DNA of 64,000 nucleotides from assembly GCF_015832195.1 (NCBI RefSeq), contig NC_052033.1, positions 2,480,001 to 2,544,000 on the forward strand, in the 5' to 3' direction. This document shows positions 32,546-45,300 of the stretch, one piece after another. The translations under genes and the position numbers were made by a program. The notes beneath the pieces are model-generated. The model was not told the DNA's origin, searched no databases, and saw nothing but the letters and a program-made list of their open reading frames with translations. Every line of letters begins with the position of its first letter. Position 1 is the stretch's first letter. Source of the stretch: Motacilla alba alba (Eukaryota; Chordata; Aves; Passeriformes; Motacillidae).

Positions 32546-34890
32546 AGACAGAGGAATATTCCCAGTGCCCTGGGTTTCCACAATCACACGCTCACTGTGC
32601 GCCCTCAGCACCCTTTCCACCTTCAGGGAGCATTGGGTGCTTCTCTCCAGCCTCATGCCCTGCTGAGTCCAGGGGAATATCCCACAGCTCCTCACCCTCC
32701 AGGAGGGGATGCTAAGGCCTCATTCCCTCCATCTCTGCCAGGATCAGTGTGAGGGGAAGAGCCAAACACAAGGCAGGCACCAGCACCCCCCAGTCCCACT
32801 CTAACACTGCATCCTCCCTAATCACAGGCAGATTAAAAAAAAATCCACATCAGCCATGCCGAGGAAAGGAGAACTCTAAGAAGGATGAGGAAAATGAAGA
32901 CACTGTGAAATGCAATAGATGTCAACTTCTACTTATTTTTTAATTTCATCTCTTACAAGCTTTTTGGAAGCTAACATGATTAAGTTCTTCACACAATTTA
33001 TTAGCATCTTGTTGGAAATCCAGCAGTATATTACACTGTCTGAGTAATCCAATTAGTAAAATGTATTTATTTAACCAGAATATTAGCTGCACACAATCCC
33101 AAATGAAGTAAAGTCCCTGATCCTGGGGTTCCTCTCACTTCCTGGAATTCATTTACCAGCTACAGGAAGGCTTTCTCTAATGAAATAAATATCAGCCCTG
33201 TGTTTTTGGAATAATACAAGAACACCAATCTTGCTGCTCAGCTCACTGCTGCTTTTTTTTTTTTTTTTTCTGCAGCAGATACTGATGGCACACAGATTTC
33301 ACAGCAGCATAAAGCTTTTTCTGGCTCTTCCACCTTCCTCTCACCCCAAACCCAAGAACTTCCCCGAAACCCCCAAGCCCACCTGGCTTCCCATTTTTTG
33401 CAACTATCAAATCATCCCCCAGATTAAGAACACACTTTTTATTTTTCATGCAGCAACCCATGTGCAAAAGTGAGCCTCGTACCTCTTTACCCTGATTTGA
33501 AAGAGCTTTGAAATAAAACCACTGTAGGAAGCAAGGGCTCTCCAGCACTTTTTTCCCTCCTAATGAAGGAGCTGAGTGACAGCCCCCGAGGCAGGAGGTC
33601 TGGGGTGCCTCAGCAGCATCCCTGCCACGCTCAGGCGCTGGTCTGCCCCAGTGCCAAGCTGAGGAGGTGCAGACAGATGTGTGACAGTTTAGGGGGGGTA
33701 TTTCAGTGATTACTTCAATGTTTTTAACTCCCTCCCCTCCTCGCTTTTATTTTGTTACTACCTTGGATGCTCCCAGCTCCTGACAGCACAGCATCCCCAC
33801 CCAGAGCCCCTGGCTGCCAGCACTGGAGTGGCTGTCCCAGCCTGTGGCACCTCCTGGAGGGGACATGAGCGGTGCCAGGCAGGTGCCAGCAGGAGAAGGG
33901 GCAGAGCTCAGCCCAGGGAACAGCCTGATGTTGATCAATGGTATTTTTCCAGAGCTGCTTCTCCAGTTTATCTTCATAAATTGGCTTAATTAATTCTTTT
34001 CCCCAGTGAGCAGCAGTGGGAGGTGCAGTCAGGAGCAGCAGCACGGGGCTGGGGCAGCGAGCTGAGAGCTCCCACGACCTCGGTGCTGGGGCAGCTTTTG
34101 GGACTTCCCTGGCTTTGGGTTTGGGCTAGAGGGGAGCTGCAGGTGGGGTTGGGGAGCTGCAGATACCCTCATCTCCTCCCACCCAGACAGAGGATGGAAA
34201 TAAAAACCTTGGAGTAGAGCAGCATCCTTGGATGTGCATCCCAGGCACTCAAATCTGGGATTTTGGGAGTCAGTACACGTCAGATGCCAGCAGGAAAAGG
34301 CACAGAGGGGATGGATTTGCTTTACTTGCTCATAAACCCTTTTCCTCACACCTCAAGGAGCATGACCATGTTCTCCATCTCCAGCAGCAGCTGTGAGATG
34401 ACTCTGAAAGCCACGATGGCAGAGCTGGATGGAGAAGGAAGGGACTAATGGCCAGAGCTAATAATAGACATCATTTGCAACGTGCCTCCAAAAAAATGAA
34501 GGTCCTGAGGCAAAGGAGCTAATTTTGTGTTTCCTCTTGGATCCTCCTGAGCGCAGGGGAGGGGAGGAGGGGAAGTGTCTGCAGCAGACACGGGCTCAGA
34601 GTGCCAGTCCTGTGCTGCTCATTCACATGCAGAGAATTTGAGAGAGATCCTCCCATTAATGCAAACAGGAATTACCCGTGTAATCTTGGGATTAGCAGAG
34701 CCCAAGGAATTATTTACATTTCCTAAATGAGGGAAACTGTATCAAGTGGGTGCGGCAGAGACAGGAGCTGAGGCTGGGAGAGACCCTGTGTCTGCAGGAA
34801 CCAGCATCCTTTGCTGCCTTGAGAGTGGGTTCACCCAGGGCTGCACTAAATATTTGGTGTGTTTGGACAAAAGCTGCTGCTGAGGTGCAA
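32546..34890. other. Unique noncoding DNA
   Basis: No gene or dispersed repeat was recognised. It includes a T run at 33253-33270. 32840-33230 is AT-rich. Confidence 0.5.
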
Positions 34891-35197
34891 AGCAGACAGA
34901 CTGACTTGGGCTCATGGCCAGGGAGGGAGGCAGCAAACTCCAGACCCAAATCCCTGCCTGCAGATTGTTCCTGCATCACAGGGTGCACCCACTCATCCTC
35001 CACCAATGATTACAGTGGCAACAGGAATAATTAAGACCATTTTTTAAACTTTTTTTATTTAATTTCTCTTGCAGAGTCTCTCTGCAACCACCCAAATCCC
35101 CCTTGGCTGATGTGACTGCAGGGTGGGGACAAAATCTGCTCTCTCCTGGGCCACATCCCTGCCACTGATGCACCACCATGCTCTCAAGTGGGGCTCC
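34891..35197 (+). repeat. Local segmental duplication, copy 1 (uninterrupted)
   Basis: Direct repeat of 36724-37440. Shared stretches include AGCAGACAGACTGACT, GGCAGCAAACTCCAGACCC, GGTGCACCCACTCATCCTCC, ATTACAGTGGCAACAGGAAT and CACCACCATGCTCT. In this copy the sequence runs straight through the point (about 34977-34990) where the other copy holds a family F LTR, so it preserves the empty site. It could also be an unrecognised dispersed repeat rather than a purely local duplication. Confidence 0.88.
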
Positions 35198-36250
35198 AAT
35201 CACCCAGAGCATTCACCACATGGTGCTTCTCACTCTTCCCTCCTCCAAAGCCACACTGAGAGGCAGCAGCACCCTCAGAGCCCCATCTTCTCCCAAATCC
35301 TGTAACAGCCTCCGTAATCACAGCAACAACAACAACAACAACAACAACCATCCTCCATCCTTCCCACAGCAGACGAGGAGTCAGCCTCCATTTCCAAACT
35401 AAGACATCTCATGTGCTATTCTCCCTCCCCTCCAGACTAATAGCTGACAATGTATGCCTTCCACATTAATGATAAGGGTTCAAGGGGAAAGAGACTGCTC
35501 TCCTGTTTCGCTGACATTACACTCTCCTATGTACCCACCAACATACCCTAAGGCAACAGAACTCATAATAGGTTCCTCTAACTGCCTCCTGCATCAAATT
35601 TGACACCAGCTGCTTTCTTCTCCTTTCCCATCGCTCACCTTATAACTCTGTCATCATCATTGATTTTGACTCAAGGAGAGAAAAAAAGCCCACTACCCAA
35701 CCCTCTCCCCCTGCTCGAGCAGCACCAGGGTGGTGAAGCACAGCTGCTGCAGGGACCTGGAGCAGGGAAGAGGGAGCCAAGGGAGCTGCTTCTGGTTTTC
35801 CCGAGTCTCAGTTGTGGAGGGAGTGAGGCAGCACGCTGGGAGCGTTTGCTGCACCCAGCAGAACCAGCCCGCAGCCTCAGGACACTGCTGCTGGCTCTGG
35901 GGATGCTTCCCAGCTTGCAGGCAGCACTGCTCGGGTGCTCAGTGGATTTTGCTCTGGGCTCGTGATTCCTCTGAGGTCAGGATTTGTTAATTTTTTAAGC
36001 AGAACTCCTTTTTCCTTCTGTCTTTCTTCCCCAGAAAAGCCGGAGTTACGTGTATCTCTGCACTGTGTCACTCTGTACACTGAGCCCTGTCACCTCCCCA
36101 AGTTCTCTGCATCCCCACCTGCACAGAGGTGATGCCAGGCCCAGCAAGCCCTTGGGAGCGGGGAAGGGGCAAGGGCTGGGCTCACCATGGAGGGTGAAGG
36201 ACCCTTCCCAGTGGCAGCCCCAGGATGGTAACAGGTGTGTCCCACATAAA
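35198..36250. other. Unique noncoding DNA with (CAA)n
   Basis: A (CAA) run of about nine copies lies at 35322-35349. Otherwise nothing was recognised. Plus-strand frames at 35600-35990 lack domains. Confidence 0.5.
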
Positions 36251-36633
36251 TGCAGGTGACCCCAACAAGGGGAGAGAATGATGAGGAGGACTCCATCTTA
36301 TCAGGAGGCTAATTAATTACTTTATAATATTATTCTATATTATATTACATTACATCTAAACTGAACCTGCCAAGCCCTCAACTGCACTCCACTGCACAGC
36401 ATCTCGTGGCTGTCAGCCAGCAGTCCCAACACACACACCTGGATTCAAGTGGTCAGTGAATCAAAACACTCCCACCACAATCCAATTATCAATTTCCTTC
36501 AGGTAAACAGTCTTCCACGATGCATTCCACTTGTGAACGAGACAGGAGCAGTAAATGAGATGAGAATTGTTTTGATGGTTCTTTGCTTCGCTCACTGCTT
36601 CTCCCAGGTTCAGAGAATGTGAATCCCACCACG
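36251..36633 (-). mobile_element. Family F LTR, copy 1
   Basis: On the plus strand it starts TGCAGGTGACCCC and ends GAATCCCACCACG, matching the ends of 36819-37219 (TGGCAGAAAGGTGACCCCC and GAATACCACA). Shared interior landmarks are TTCAGAGAATGTGAAT, a GGTAAACA word and GATGAGAATTGTTTT/GATAAGAATTGTTTT. The terminal CA has become CG on the minus-strand start side. No intact target duplication was found (CATAAA, GGACAA). Confidence 0.75.
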
Positions 36634-36723
36634 GGACAACAATTTCAGCTCAGCTCAGTTATCAGACGGCCAAGGCTCTCAGAGAAGAGGGCCAGGCTCC
36701 CATTCCAGCACCAGACCCTTCCC
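36634..36723. other. Short spacer between LTR and duplication
   Basis: Ninety bases of sequence with no repeat recognised. Confidence 0.5.
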
Positions 36724-37440
36724 AGCAGACAGACTGACTGGGGCTCGTGGCCAGGGAGGGAGGCAGCAAACTCCAGACCCAAATCCCTGCCTGCAGATCT
36801 CTCCTACATCACAGGGTATGGCAGAAAGGTGACCCCCAGCCAGAGAATAATTGACTGAATCACTGACTGCATGACTCAGAAGGCTGAACAATTAAGCTGT
36901 ACTATAGTATATTACAACTATACTAGTACTATACCAGAGCTATATCATGCTAAAGAAAAACCTGAGACTGTTTCAGACAGTCACGACACAGCTTTGACCT
37001 AATTAGTCAATCAATCAAAACAACCATCACCAGAGTCCAGTTAACAAATCAGTCTCGGTAAACAATCTCCATAACACATTCCACATGTGCCAAGCAACAG
37101 GGGCAGCAAGAAGAGATAAGAATTGTTTTCCTCCCCTGAGCTTTCTCACTGCCTTCCCCAGGAAAAATCCTGGGAGAGAGAATTCTGTCTCTCCCAGTTC
37201 AGAGAATGTGAATACCACAATAAGGTGCACCCACTCATCCTCCACCAATGATTACAGTGGCAACAGGAATAATTAAGACCATTTTTAAACTCTTTTATTT
37301 AATTGCAGCATCTCGCTCACAGCCACCCAAATCCCTCTTGGCAGTGCCTAGTGTGACTGCAGGGTGGGGACACAGACCTGCTCTCTCCTGGGACACATCA
37401 CTGTCACTGATGGCACCACCATGCTCTGAAATGGGGCTGA
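36724..37440 (+). repeat. Local segmental duplication, copy 2 (split by LTR)
   Basis: The left arm (36724-36818) and right arm (37220-37440) together match 34891-35197. They are separated by the family F LTR at 36819-37219. Removing the LTR restores colinearity with copy 1 apart from a few bases at the junction. The two copies start about 1.8 kb apart. Confidence 0.88.
36819..37219 (-). mobile_element. Family F LTR, copy 2, inserted in the duplication
   Basis: A 401-bp minus-strand LTR. Plus 36819 begins TGGCAGAAAGGTGAC and plus 37219 ends ATACCACA, so minus termini are TG...CA. It is flanked by AGGGTA (36813-36818) and ATAAGG/AAGGTG (37220-37227). Comparison with the empty site in copy 1 (CACAGGGTGCACCC) suggests a decayed 6-bp duplication of AGGGTG, with two mismatches between the copies. 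Relationship to family D is suggested by the shared TTCAGCCTTCTGA-type word near its 3' end. Confidence 0.85.
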
Positions 37441-40400
37441 ATCCTTGAAATGGGGCTGCCACCCTGCCAGGAGAGACCTCAGACTAACCTCCAGCACAGT
37501 TCTTTTGCAGCTGCATCCCAAGATCTGCCTTCCAGGGGCTGTAACAGTGTTGGGAAGGGAAGGAACCTGTCAAAATTCCCCAGCATGGGGTAATCCTTCT
37601 TCCTGCAGCCCAGGCAGACCCTTCCTGAGTGATGTGGGCCAGCAGCCAGCTCCTCTGTCTGGCTTCCTCACAGATCCACAGCAGCGAATCCCCAGAGTGT
37701 GGCTGACCCGCAGCTGGTGTTTTCTTTGATTTATGCCAGAGCCTATTTAGGTCCTCTGCTTAAAACAATCCAGCTCGTGTCAGCAGTAAATGAAACTGTG
37801 TACCATCCAGCAGCTGTTTGGCTGCTACCTGAAATGAGTTTCACTCCAGTTCTTATCATGAAGAAATCCTTTTAATCATCAAAACTGCCACGGCTGCCTT
37901 GGAGCTGAGATGGTGTGGTGATTTTAACAGGGGAAGGCACATTGCAAGCCAGGGCCATGGAAAGAGCCCTGGAATGGGAGGTGATTTTCTCTTCCAGGGC
38001 TGCAGTCACTTTGGGCATAGTGACAGGTTTAAATGAAGGTCCTTGGCCGCAGAGTTTGGTGTGAGCCTGGACACCAGCAGGGTGTATTTGGGGCAGTAAG
38101 GGCCAGACTGGGCCCAGAGATGGCCTCTGGGGCTCTCACCAGTGGCCCAAGCAGGTTCCTGAGTGTGAAAACACCAGCAGTCACTACGACTTGCTAATTT
38201 TGAAGATCCTGCTATTCATATGGCCAACAGAGCCAATAAGGACCAGTTCAGGAAAAATGCAGATGAGACGGGCTCTGAATCCGTGCTGCAGCCCCTGCAC
38301 CCTGACAAGTCTCCTAACGAAGGATTTAACTAACGAGGCTGCTGGCAGAGAGCATGGATGCTGCACGAGAAGCAAGGAATATCTGCCCAAAGCTATTCTG
38401 AATTCATTAAGGGGGATGGCAAGAGCTGGGCTGCTGTGTTTGGGGACACAGCGTGAGGCCACATAACCTGCTCATCCCACCAAAAACTAATGATCAGAGC
38501 TGGCCTAGCGAGGAGCAGGCACCTGCCACGTGCTGCTTGCAAACAAGCTGCAGAGCAAAAGCAATTGGAAGGAATTATTTGGGAAATAATTGTAAATAAT
38601 GAATGAATGAATGGAGAAAACTGCAAGCTGTTTACAGATAACTCGCCTGCAGAAAAGAGCTGAATTTGCCGAGTAGGTGATTCACTATTGATTATTTCCC
38701 CAGCTCTAGCTGTAACCTCATAAAGCATTAATTAAGACAAGTCTTCACAGTTCAGCATATTCTAATCTGCTACAGGTCTGGAGAGCTCAGCAGTGCCCTC
38801 CTGCAAGGAAACCTGGAGGTTCACACCCTGCCTGGGTGGGGAGGAGGTGGGGGGACGCTGAGCAGAGCCCAGCCCCACACCAAACCCAGCCACGTTCCCA
38901 ACAGCTGCTGTGAGTATTCCAGCTGGCACTGGGGAGAGCCTGGGCACAGCAGGGGAAGGCTGGATCCTACCTGGCTGCAGGATTTCAAACAGGACAGCTG
39001 CCCCTTGGGATAAACCCTTTAAAGGCAGCAAGGCAATCTGGCTGAGCCACTGAGGCTGCCCTCACATGACCTGTTGCCGAGTCTGCCCCGATAGCAACAC
39101 TCAAACCTGCCCCAAAGTGACACTGCAAGTGCCACCCAGCCCTTCAGGGAGTCCACACTGCTCCCCCAGCCTCAGCTCAGACCAGATATTGGGGGTACCC
39201 AGAAGCACAGAACTCCTGGGCTTGTGAGTAGCATGGAATGTAGGCGAAAACAAGCCAGTTTTTGGAGAAATTCTCTGCTCCCATAGTTTGGAAGTTCACA
39301 GCAGGACTGTGATCAAGTGTCAGAATTTTTGCCAGGAGAATGCTGTGGCAGCTCCAGAGATGAGCAGCTCATTACAGTGTGCTGGGCCCTGGCTACTGTT
39401 TATTAAAAATATTTATCAGACATATTCATCAGCTGCACCTATCCCTGGATGTGCTGAGCAATGGCAGGCCCATGAAAATGCAAATGCCCTGGCAGGGCCT
39501 GGCACCCCTGGGCATGTCCTGCTGACAGAGCACAGCTCCAGCCCTGCTGAACCAGCCTCCAGCTAATGAGGCACAGGGCTGTGTCCGGGTAATGCACAGA
39601 CACGAAAATCCAGCAGAGCAATCTAATCCAGCACAGCAAGGCTTCTGATTCCAGCCCCAGAGGAGGAAGGGATGCTGAGCCAAAGGGGCGAGCTGTGGCT
39701 CTCCGAGGTGGATCTGCAGCCTGGTTTTCTTGGCAGAGCCACTGAATGCCCTCCCCATCGCATCATCCCAGGACTGCTGGCCCAGCTCTCAGCAGGCAGG
39801 AACGTGCCTGCTTTCCCCACATCCTGAAGAAATGAGGATGTGATAACTCGGCACCTGACTGAAGGCAAAATACTCAGTCTTTCAAGCAGCTGATTAGGTC
39901 AGCATTGCCAAAGCATGTTTGCATCATTTCTGGATGTCTTGGAATATGGGGAGAGCACATTAGAATCTACATTAAGTAAGTCCAGTATCCAACTGATTTC
40001 TGTTCTCCTAAATTTGTTTCAGAAATAAAAGCTCAAGCAATAAAGTTTTAACCAGCAATGAAATCCAGAAAACCAATGACTCTGATCTTTCTCTCCCATT
40101 TCCATGTCCACTGTGAGCTACCAGAGGTTTTCCAAGAGTTATCCTCAGTTTCCATGGGAATGGTTTGCCAGACCCTTTCTGGCCACTCAGCACTATTTGG
40201 TGCGGTGCTCTCTCAGCATCACATCATGGCCAAGCCATGACATGACATGAGCTACACACAGCCTTAATTTCTCCTAATTTATGCACAAAAATTAATAGGA
40301 AAACTCCAGTAGAAGCCCCTCTTTCCCCCCCATCAGATGCAATCAGCCACAAGCTGTGTCTCAAAGGGCTGAGCTTCGAGGTAAAGTTACACTTGACCAC

Positions 40401-40745
40401 TAACCAAGGGAAGATAGCAGGAGAGGAATTAAAAGTTCAAACAAAATAGAGCATAATCAGCTGGGTTTTAGCAGCATGACTAGGTTCCTAATGATTTCAG
40501 TTCTTTACAGACTGTTTTGGGCATGTAAGGGAAATTATTTCATATCATCGAATTTGCAGGAAAACCTTGTCAAGATTGCAAATATCTGAAATAAGGCACA
40601 ACATTTGATTTCTCCTAATTCAGGTGTTCAAGGTGACCACATGCAAGCAGATAACAACACTTCATTGACATGGTGAGTGCATTGCTTTTTACACACACAA
40701 ACTTGGCATGGAGCATCTTTCCCTGCCCACTAAATCCTTCAGCAG
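37441..40745. other. Unique noncoding DNA
   Basis: No gene or dispersed repeat was recognised. 37740-37880 and 38560-38720 are AT-rich and repeat-free, with ATTAATTAAG-type words (38727 on). Frames at 38393-39031 and 39429-39868 lack domains. Confidence 0.5.
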
Positions 40746-41416
40746 CATCCTGTCCTGGATTGCAAGGCAGGATGTATTCTGTTTGCCATCTGCATGGCAG
40801 CTCTCTGCTGTTCTGGGGGCAGTTTTCCTTATCTCTTCCACACCCAATCCTCTCTCAGGGCAGACATCTGCTGATAACAGCCATTGAATGCCACTGCAGG
40901 GCTGATAAGAACTGCAGCATCCCACTGGGAGAGGTGAGCCCAGAGGGAGGAGCCAAGCATTCCTACCTGGATAGAATCTGAGCTTCTGGAACACCAGCAC
41001 AGCTTCTCCACTGGATTCCCCAGAGGAACAGCAGCTGCCTCTTCCACTGGATCTGCAGAGGAAGACTGCACCTTTCTCCAGGATCCCTGCTCCAGCAGAA
41101 CCAGCCCTGACACTCCAGGAGGGCTGCAGCCACAATTCCAATGGCACTGCTGCCAGCACCCTGACCCACAGGGTGTCAGGCTGTGTTCTGACCCTGTCAG
41201 TGTTGTTTCAGTTTACTGCATTGTTTATTTTATTAAAAAAAAGAAATTCTTCCCTAGTAAAAAACTGTTTTTCCTGCTCCCATTTTTTTTTTTGCCTGAG
41301 AGCCCCTTAATTTAAAATTTACAGCAATTCAGAGGGAGGGGGTTTACATTTTCCATTTCAGGGGAGGCTCCTGCCTTCCTCATCAGACACCTGTCTTTCC
41401 AAACCAAGACACATCC
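40746..41416 (+). mobile_element. Complete solo LTR, family G, with 5-bp target duplication
   Basis: The LTR is 40751-41411 (661 bp), plus strand, beginning TGTCCTGG and ending CCAAGACA. A perfect 5-bp direct repeat, CATCC, flanks it at 40746-40750 and 41412-41416. A 5-bp duplication is typical of ERVL-like (class III) elements. An AGTAAA-type signal is seen near 41257. It is about 95% identical by eye to 63395-64000. Minus-strand open frames shared by both copies (for example 41159-40689) come from the LTR and have no domain. Confidence 0.93.
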
Positions 41417-44400
41417 AAAAAGGGGAAGAAAATAAACCTGAGGCTGCAAACTGCTCTGCCAGCCCTCATGCCAGGTGTGATCCCTCATGGCAGCACTGGA
41501 GCTGGCTGGGGGCTCTGCTCTGGCTTTGGCTGAGCCACAACCAAGCCAGGGCAGCCCAGCCCCTCCCAGGCAGGTCCTGCACAGCTCAGATCAAACACAA
41601 AGGAAATGTTTCTCGTGGATATCATTCCAAGGAAAACCCCTGCCTGCTCTAGAATCCTTCAAGGGCTTCTTTCCAGCAAGAGCTTAGCTGATGGTTTGTC
41701 CTTTGCTGGAAGACTGAAAAACAAAGAACAAGTTCTTGCCAAACTGCAGTTGAGATAGAAAGGATGAAATGCTCCTCTATGGGGAGAAAAGATGCATTTT
41801 GTGTTTAGTTTCATTACTCTCTCATTCATTTCATTTTCTCCTTTCACTCATTAAAAAACTTGCAAAACTCTCTCCACCCAGTTTATTTTATTTTGCCAAT
41901 CATCAAAATCTTCTCTCTCCATGAGCAAATGTATTGCTAATTAGGACAGAGAAACAGATTACGTTCAAATGAGTAGGTCTCCTTGTTGATGCTGTTGCTT
42001 TCCCTGCCTCTCTCCAACCCAAAAATCAATGCAAATCTTTTGGGGAATTCAAGCAAATTTTCATTAATATGGATATAATGTGCTCCTGAAAAAAAAAAAA
42101 ATCTGAATTAGAAACTGTGTGAGAAAAGGGAATTGAGACAATGAGAGATACAGAAAATGGGAGAAGCAAAACACATCTTTGTGTTATCCAAACTCTGGAT
42201 TTCCTGGCCAAATCTGGCTTGGCTGGTGAAGGGCAGAGGGGTGGGAAGTTGGTTTGTGTGTCCTCTCAGCTGCAGGTACCTCCAGAGAACGTCCAGACAG
42301 AGCAGACAGGCTTAGGAGAGTTTATGGTGATGTAAAATGATTCTGCATCTAATTGTTTTTATTTGAAGGAGTTTCAAGGGGACCTGGAGGATGAAACCTG
42401 CAAAAGCTTCTCTGAACCCACACCACTTCTAAAACTGAGCACTGTCATCAGGTGTGATCCCACTATTTAGGGGAAAAGCCACTGTGCACATGTCCCAGCG
42501 TGGGACACCTGCAGGAAAACCCCTCTGACTTCTGGCTGAGGGCCTTGGTCACCATCCCCTCACCCTGCTGAGGGCTGTGCCAGTGGTCAGTTGGTCAGTA
42601 CAACCAACCTGCTGCCCAAAGGGGATATCCAGACCCAAACCCCATCATGAAACAAATACCTTGGCATTGGAGAGAGCTTTTTGCACCAGATGGACCCCCT
42701 GGTCTCTGGGTAAATCCAGTTCTTAGGCTTTGCTACAAAGAGGCTTAAAATTAATTAGCAGATTTTTTTTGGTAAGAGTTCTGCATACAAGGGGTGTGTG
42801 AGAAAGGGCATTCATCAGGAGCTTTTCAGGGCTTACAGGCCAAGGTGAGGAGTTGTAGTTTGCAAGACAGTTACTTTCAAAACTGGAAATTTCAATGTTA
42901 AAGTCTTGCAGATGCAAATATTCCCAACTTTCAGGGAAAGACAGTCAGGAAGGGGAAGGTTTTCTGATTTTCTAAAGGTGAAAAATGTGTTTTTACCAAA
43001 AATCATCTGTTCCCTTTGGCGTTCCATTGAGCAAATCATCACAACCTCCAGCTACTGAGAGCTGACTCAGCTGCTGCTCACCCTGGACAACTCCTGAGAC
43101 TGTTCTGGAACAGCACCTGCCACAGCTGCTCCAAAACCACGGGGAGATGGTGAGACATCTGCCTAGTTCAGCAAACCACTAAAAAAATACTCTTCAACCA
43201 CTTGCTCCCATATTGATCAGTTTCTTGGCCTTGACAGAATGATTCTCAAAGGGCAAAATGCTGGTGAGGCTTTGCTTGGAGTGGGGTTTTGAACCTGTGT
43301 TTTGCACTTCCCCCCCCCCCAAAACTAATCCCATATGAGGTGCATGCAGGTGATGGAGACCCTGCCAGCTCAGCCCACCTTCCAGAGCACTCACCCTCAC
43401 CCCCACCTCACCAGGGGCCAACCAGAACCACCACCAAGCCACAGCATTAATTCACACCAATTTCGTAATTAATGTTTCACAATTCACATTAGTTTGCTAA
43501 TAATTTGGGGAAAAAAAAAAAAAAAAAGCAGATACAGCATTTGGGAGGATGCATCCAGCAGCTAAAGCCAGTTAAAATTGTTCATCCACTCCCTAGGGCA
43601 AGAGAAGACCCATCACTGCTGGAAGTGAAGCACCACAATAGTGTTTAAAGTTATTTATTGTCTCAGCAGGAGCTTACAGTGTCTGCCAGCACCTGGAAGA
43701 GGAGGAAATGCATTAAAAACATGGATGAGCAGACACTGTGCAATGCATGGTGGCACTCCTTGGTCTTCAGTGTTTCCACAAGAAGGAAACCTGGTTCTGT
43801 CAGGCTGCTGCCTTTTCCTAGGAAAAAAGAACCAGTTTGTGCTGCATTAGCAACAGCATCCCTCACTTCTTTAGCCTTTAGTGACTCCTACAAGCATTAA
43901 TTAATTTACAAGCCCCTGGTGACCAAACCCAAGCTAAACAAGTTTTTCCTTGCCACAAACCCACCCCGCACGTACACAACAATCAGCAAAATCCCTGATT
44001 TTGCTAGGAAACACTCTGAACTCAGCCTTGCCTTCATTATGTGCTTTTTCCACTCTGCTTTGCTACTTGATATTTCTGGGGAGATTTCCTTTGGAAGGAG
44101 GCTCTTGTCAGTGTTTTGCTGATGGTGTTTGGGATCAGTGTTTAAAGCTCTGTCAGTCTGCCTGCTCAGCCGTGCTCTCCCCTGTCTAGCTGCTCATGCA
44201 GCACCAAAAAGGAGGAATTTAAGGAGAGCTAACCTAGTTAGAATTTGAAATGCTGTTGTGAGGACTCAAGGAAGTGGAAACACAAGAAAACCTTAGCAAA
44301 AAGGGACATAATTTGTAAAAGAAAAGAATCATCTGAGATTGGTGGATTGCAGAGCTCCTCATGCTCCAGGTTTGGTCGGAGATGGCAGAGAAATTTAAAT

Positions 44401-44919
44401 TTTATCCTTCAAAATATTGGAAAGAAAAGCACATCTTTACAGGACTTGAGATTGCACCAATATTTGGAAAGAGTTCACATGAAAAAGATGGGTTCCCGGG
44501 GCAGAAATCATTCCCCATTCCTGCCAAGCCCCTAGAAAAAACATTGGGAATACCTGTGGCAACCTGCAGTACCCGTATTACTCCACTGACCCAGCTCTTA
44601 ATCCCAATGTTCTATTCTATCCTAACAAAGGATTTCCTGTACAATAATCTAAGAATAGGAGAGATGGGGCCATTTGCTCTCAGGAAAGCATAAAGAAGAT
44701 ATTATTACCAGGCTAGACTACATCCAGCTCTAACTGTTCGAGTATTAAATCCATTTTTCACCATCAGAAGTGTTATCCAACAACGTGAGAAATACAAGCA
44801 GGAGGAAATATTCTCAAGTGAAGGAATTGATGGCCAAAGCCTCAAAGTTTGGTAAAATGCTTTTCCACTTCATGTCCTACGAGCTGTCAGCACTAGGATG
44901 GAAAACCACAGAGCAGTAA
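41417..44919. other. Unique noncoding DNA
   Basis: No gene was recognised. A C run lies at 43310-43320 and an A run at 43510-43527. Short frames around 44245-44693 (plus) have no domain. Confidence 0.5.
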
Positions 44920-45300
44920 TTGCAAAGGACACTTCTTCTTTCTTACACTGTCTCTGTCTGTAAGGCAAGAGGATGGCAAGTTAATTAATTATCTCCAGCA
45001 TCAGTTTACTTGAAGATCTTTTTTTCCAGCAGCGCTTCAAAGGAGACTGATAGAAGCCTTGATTAGAGGGATAATGAAGGAAATCTCTAATAGATTATAT
45101 CATTTCTTGCCTATCTGCAGCCATTCCCTGCTTCACAGGGCTGGGATTCACGTCTGGAAAATATCACAAGCATGTAAATCCACCTCCGATGCAAAATTTA
45201 TGGAAAAATTCGAATAATTGCATGTTTACCATATTTCTGTCAAAGGTCTGGGAAAAAAGATATCAGATCATCTGACTTGCTATAGAGTAGAGATTTTTCA
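44920..45300. promoter_or_regulatory. Candidate conserved noncoding block
   Basis: Repeat-free AT-rich sequence with a TTAATTAATT palindrome at 44981-44990 and a GATTAGAGGGAT word near 45061. The texture is suggestive of a developmental enhancer; there is no direct proof. Confidence 0.25.

Noticed and set aside
40689..41159. Peptide shared with the frame at 63351-63813
   Set aside because: Same reason: shared family G LTR, not a gene.
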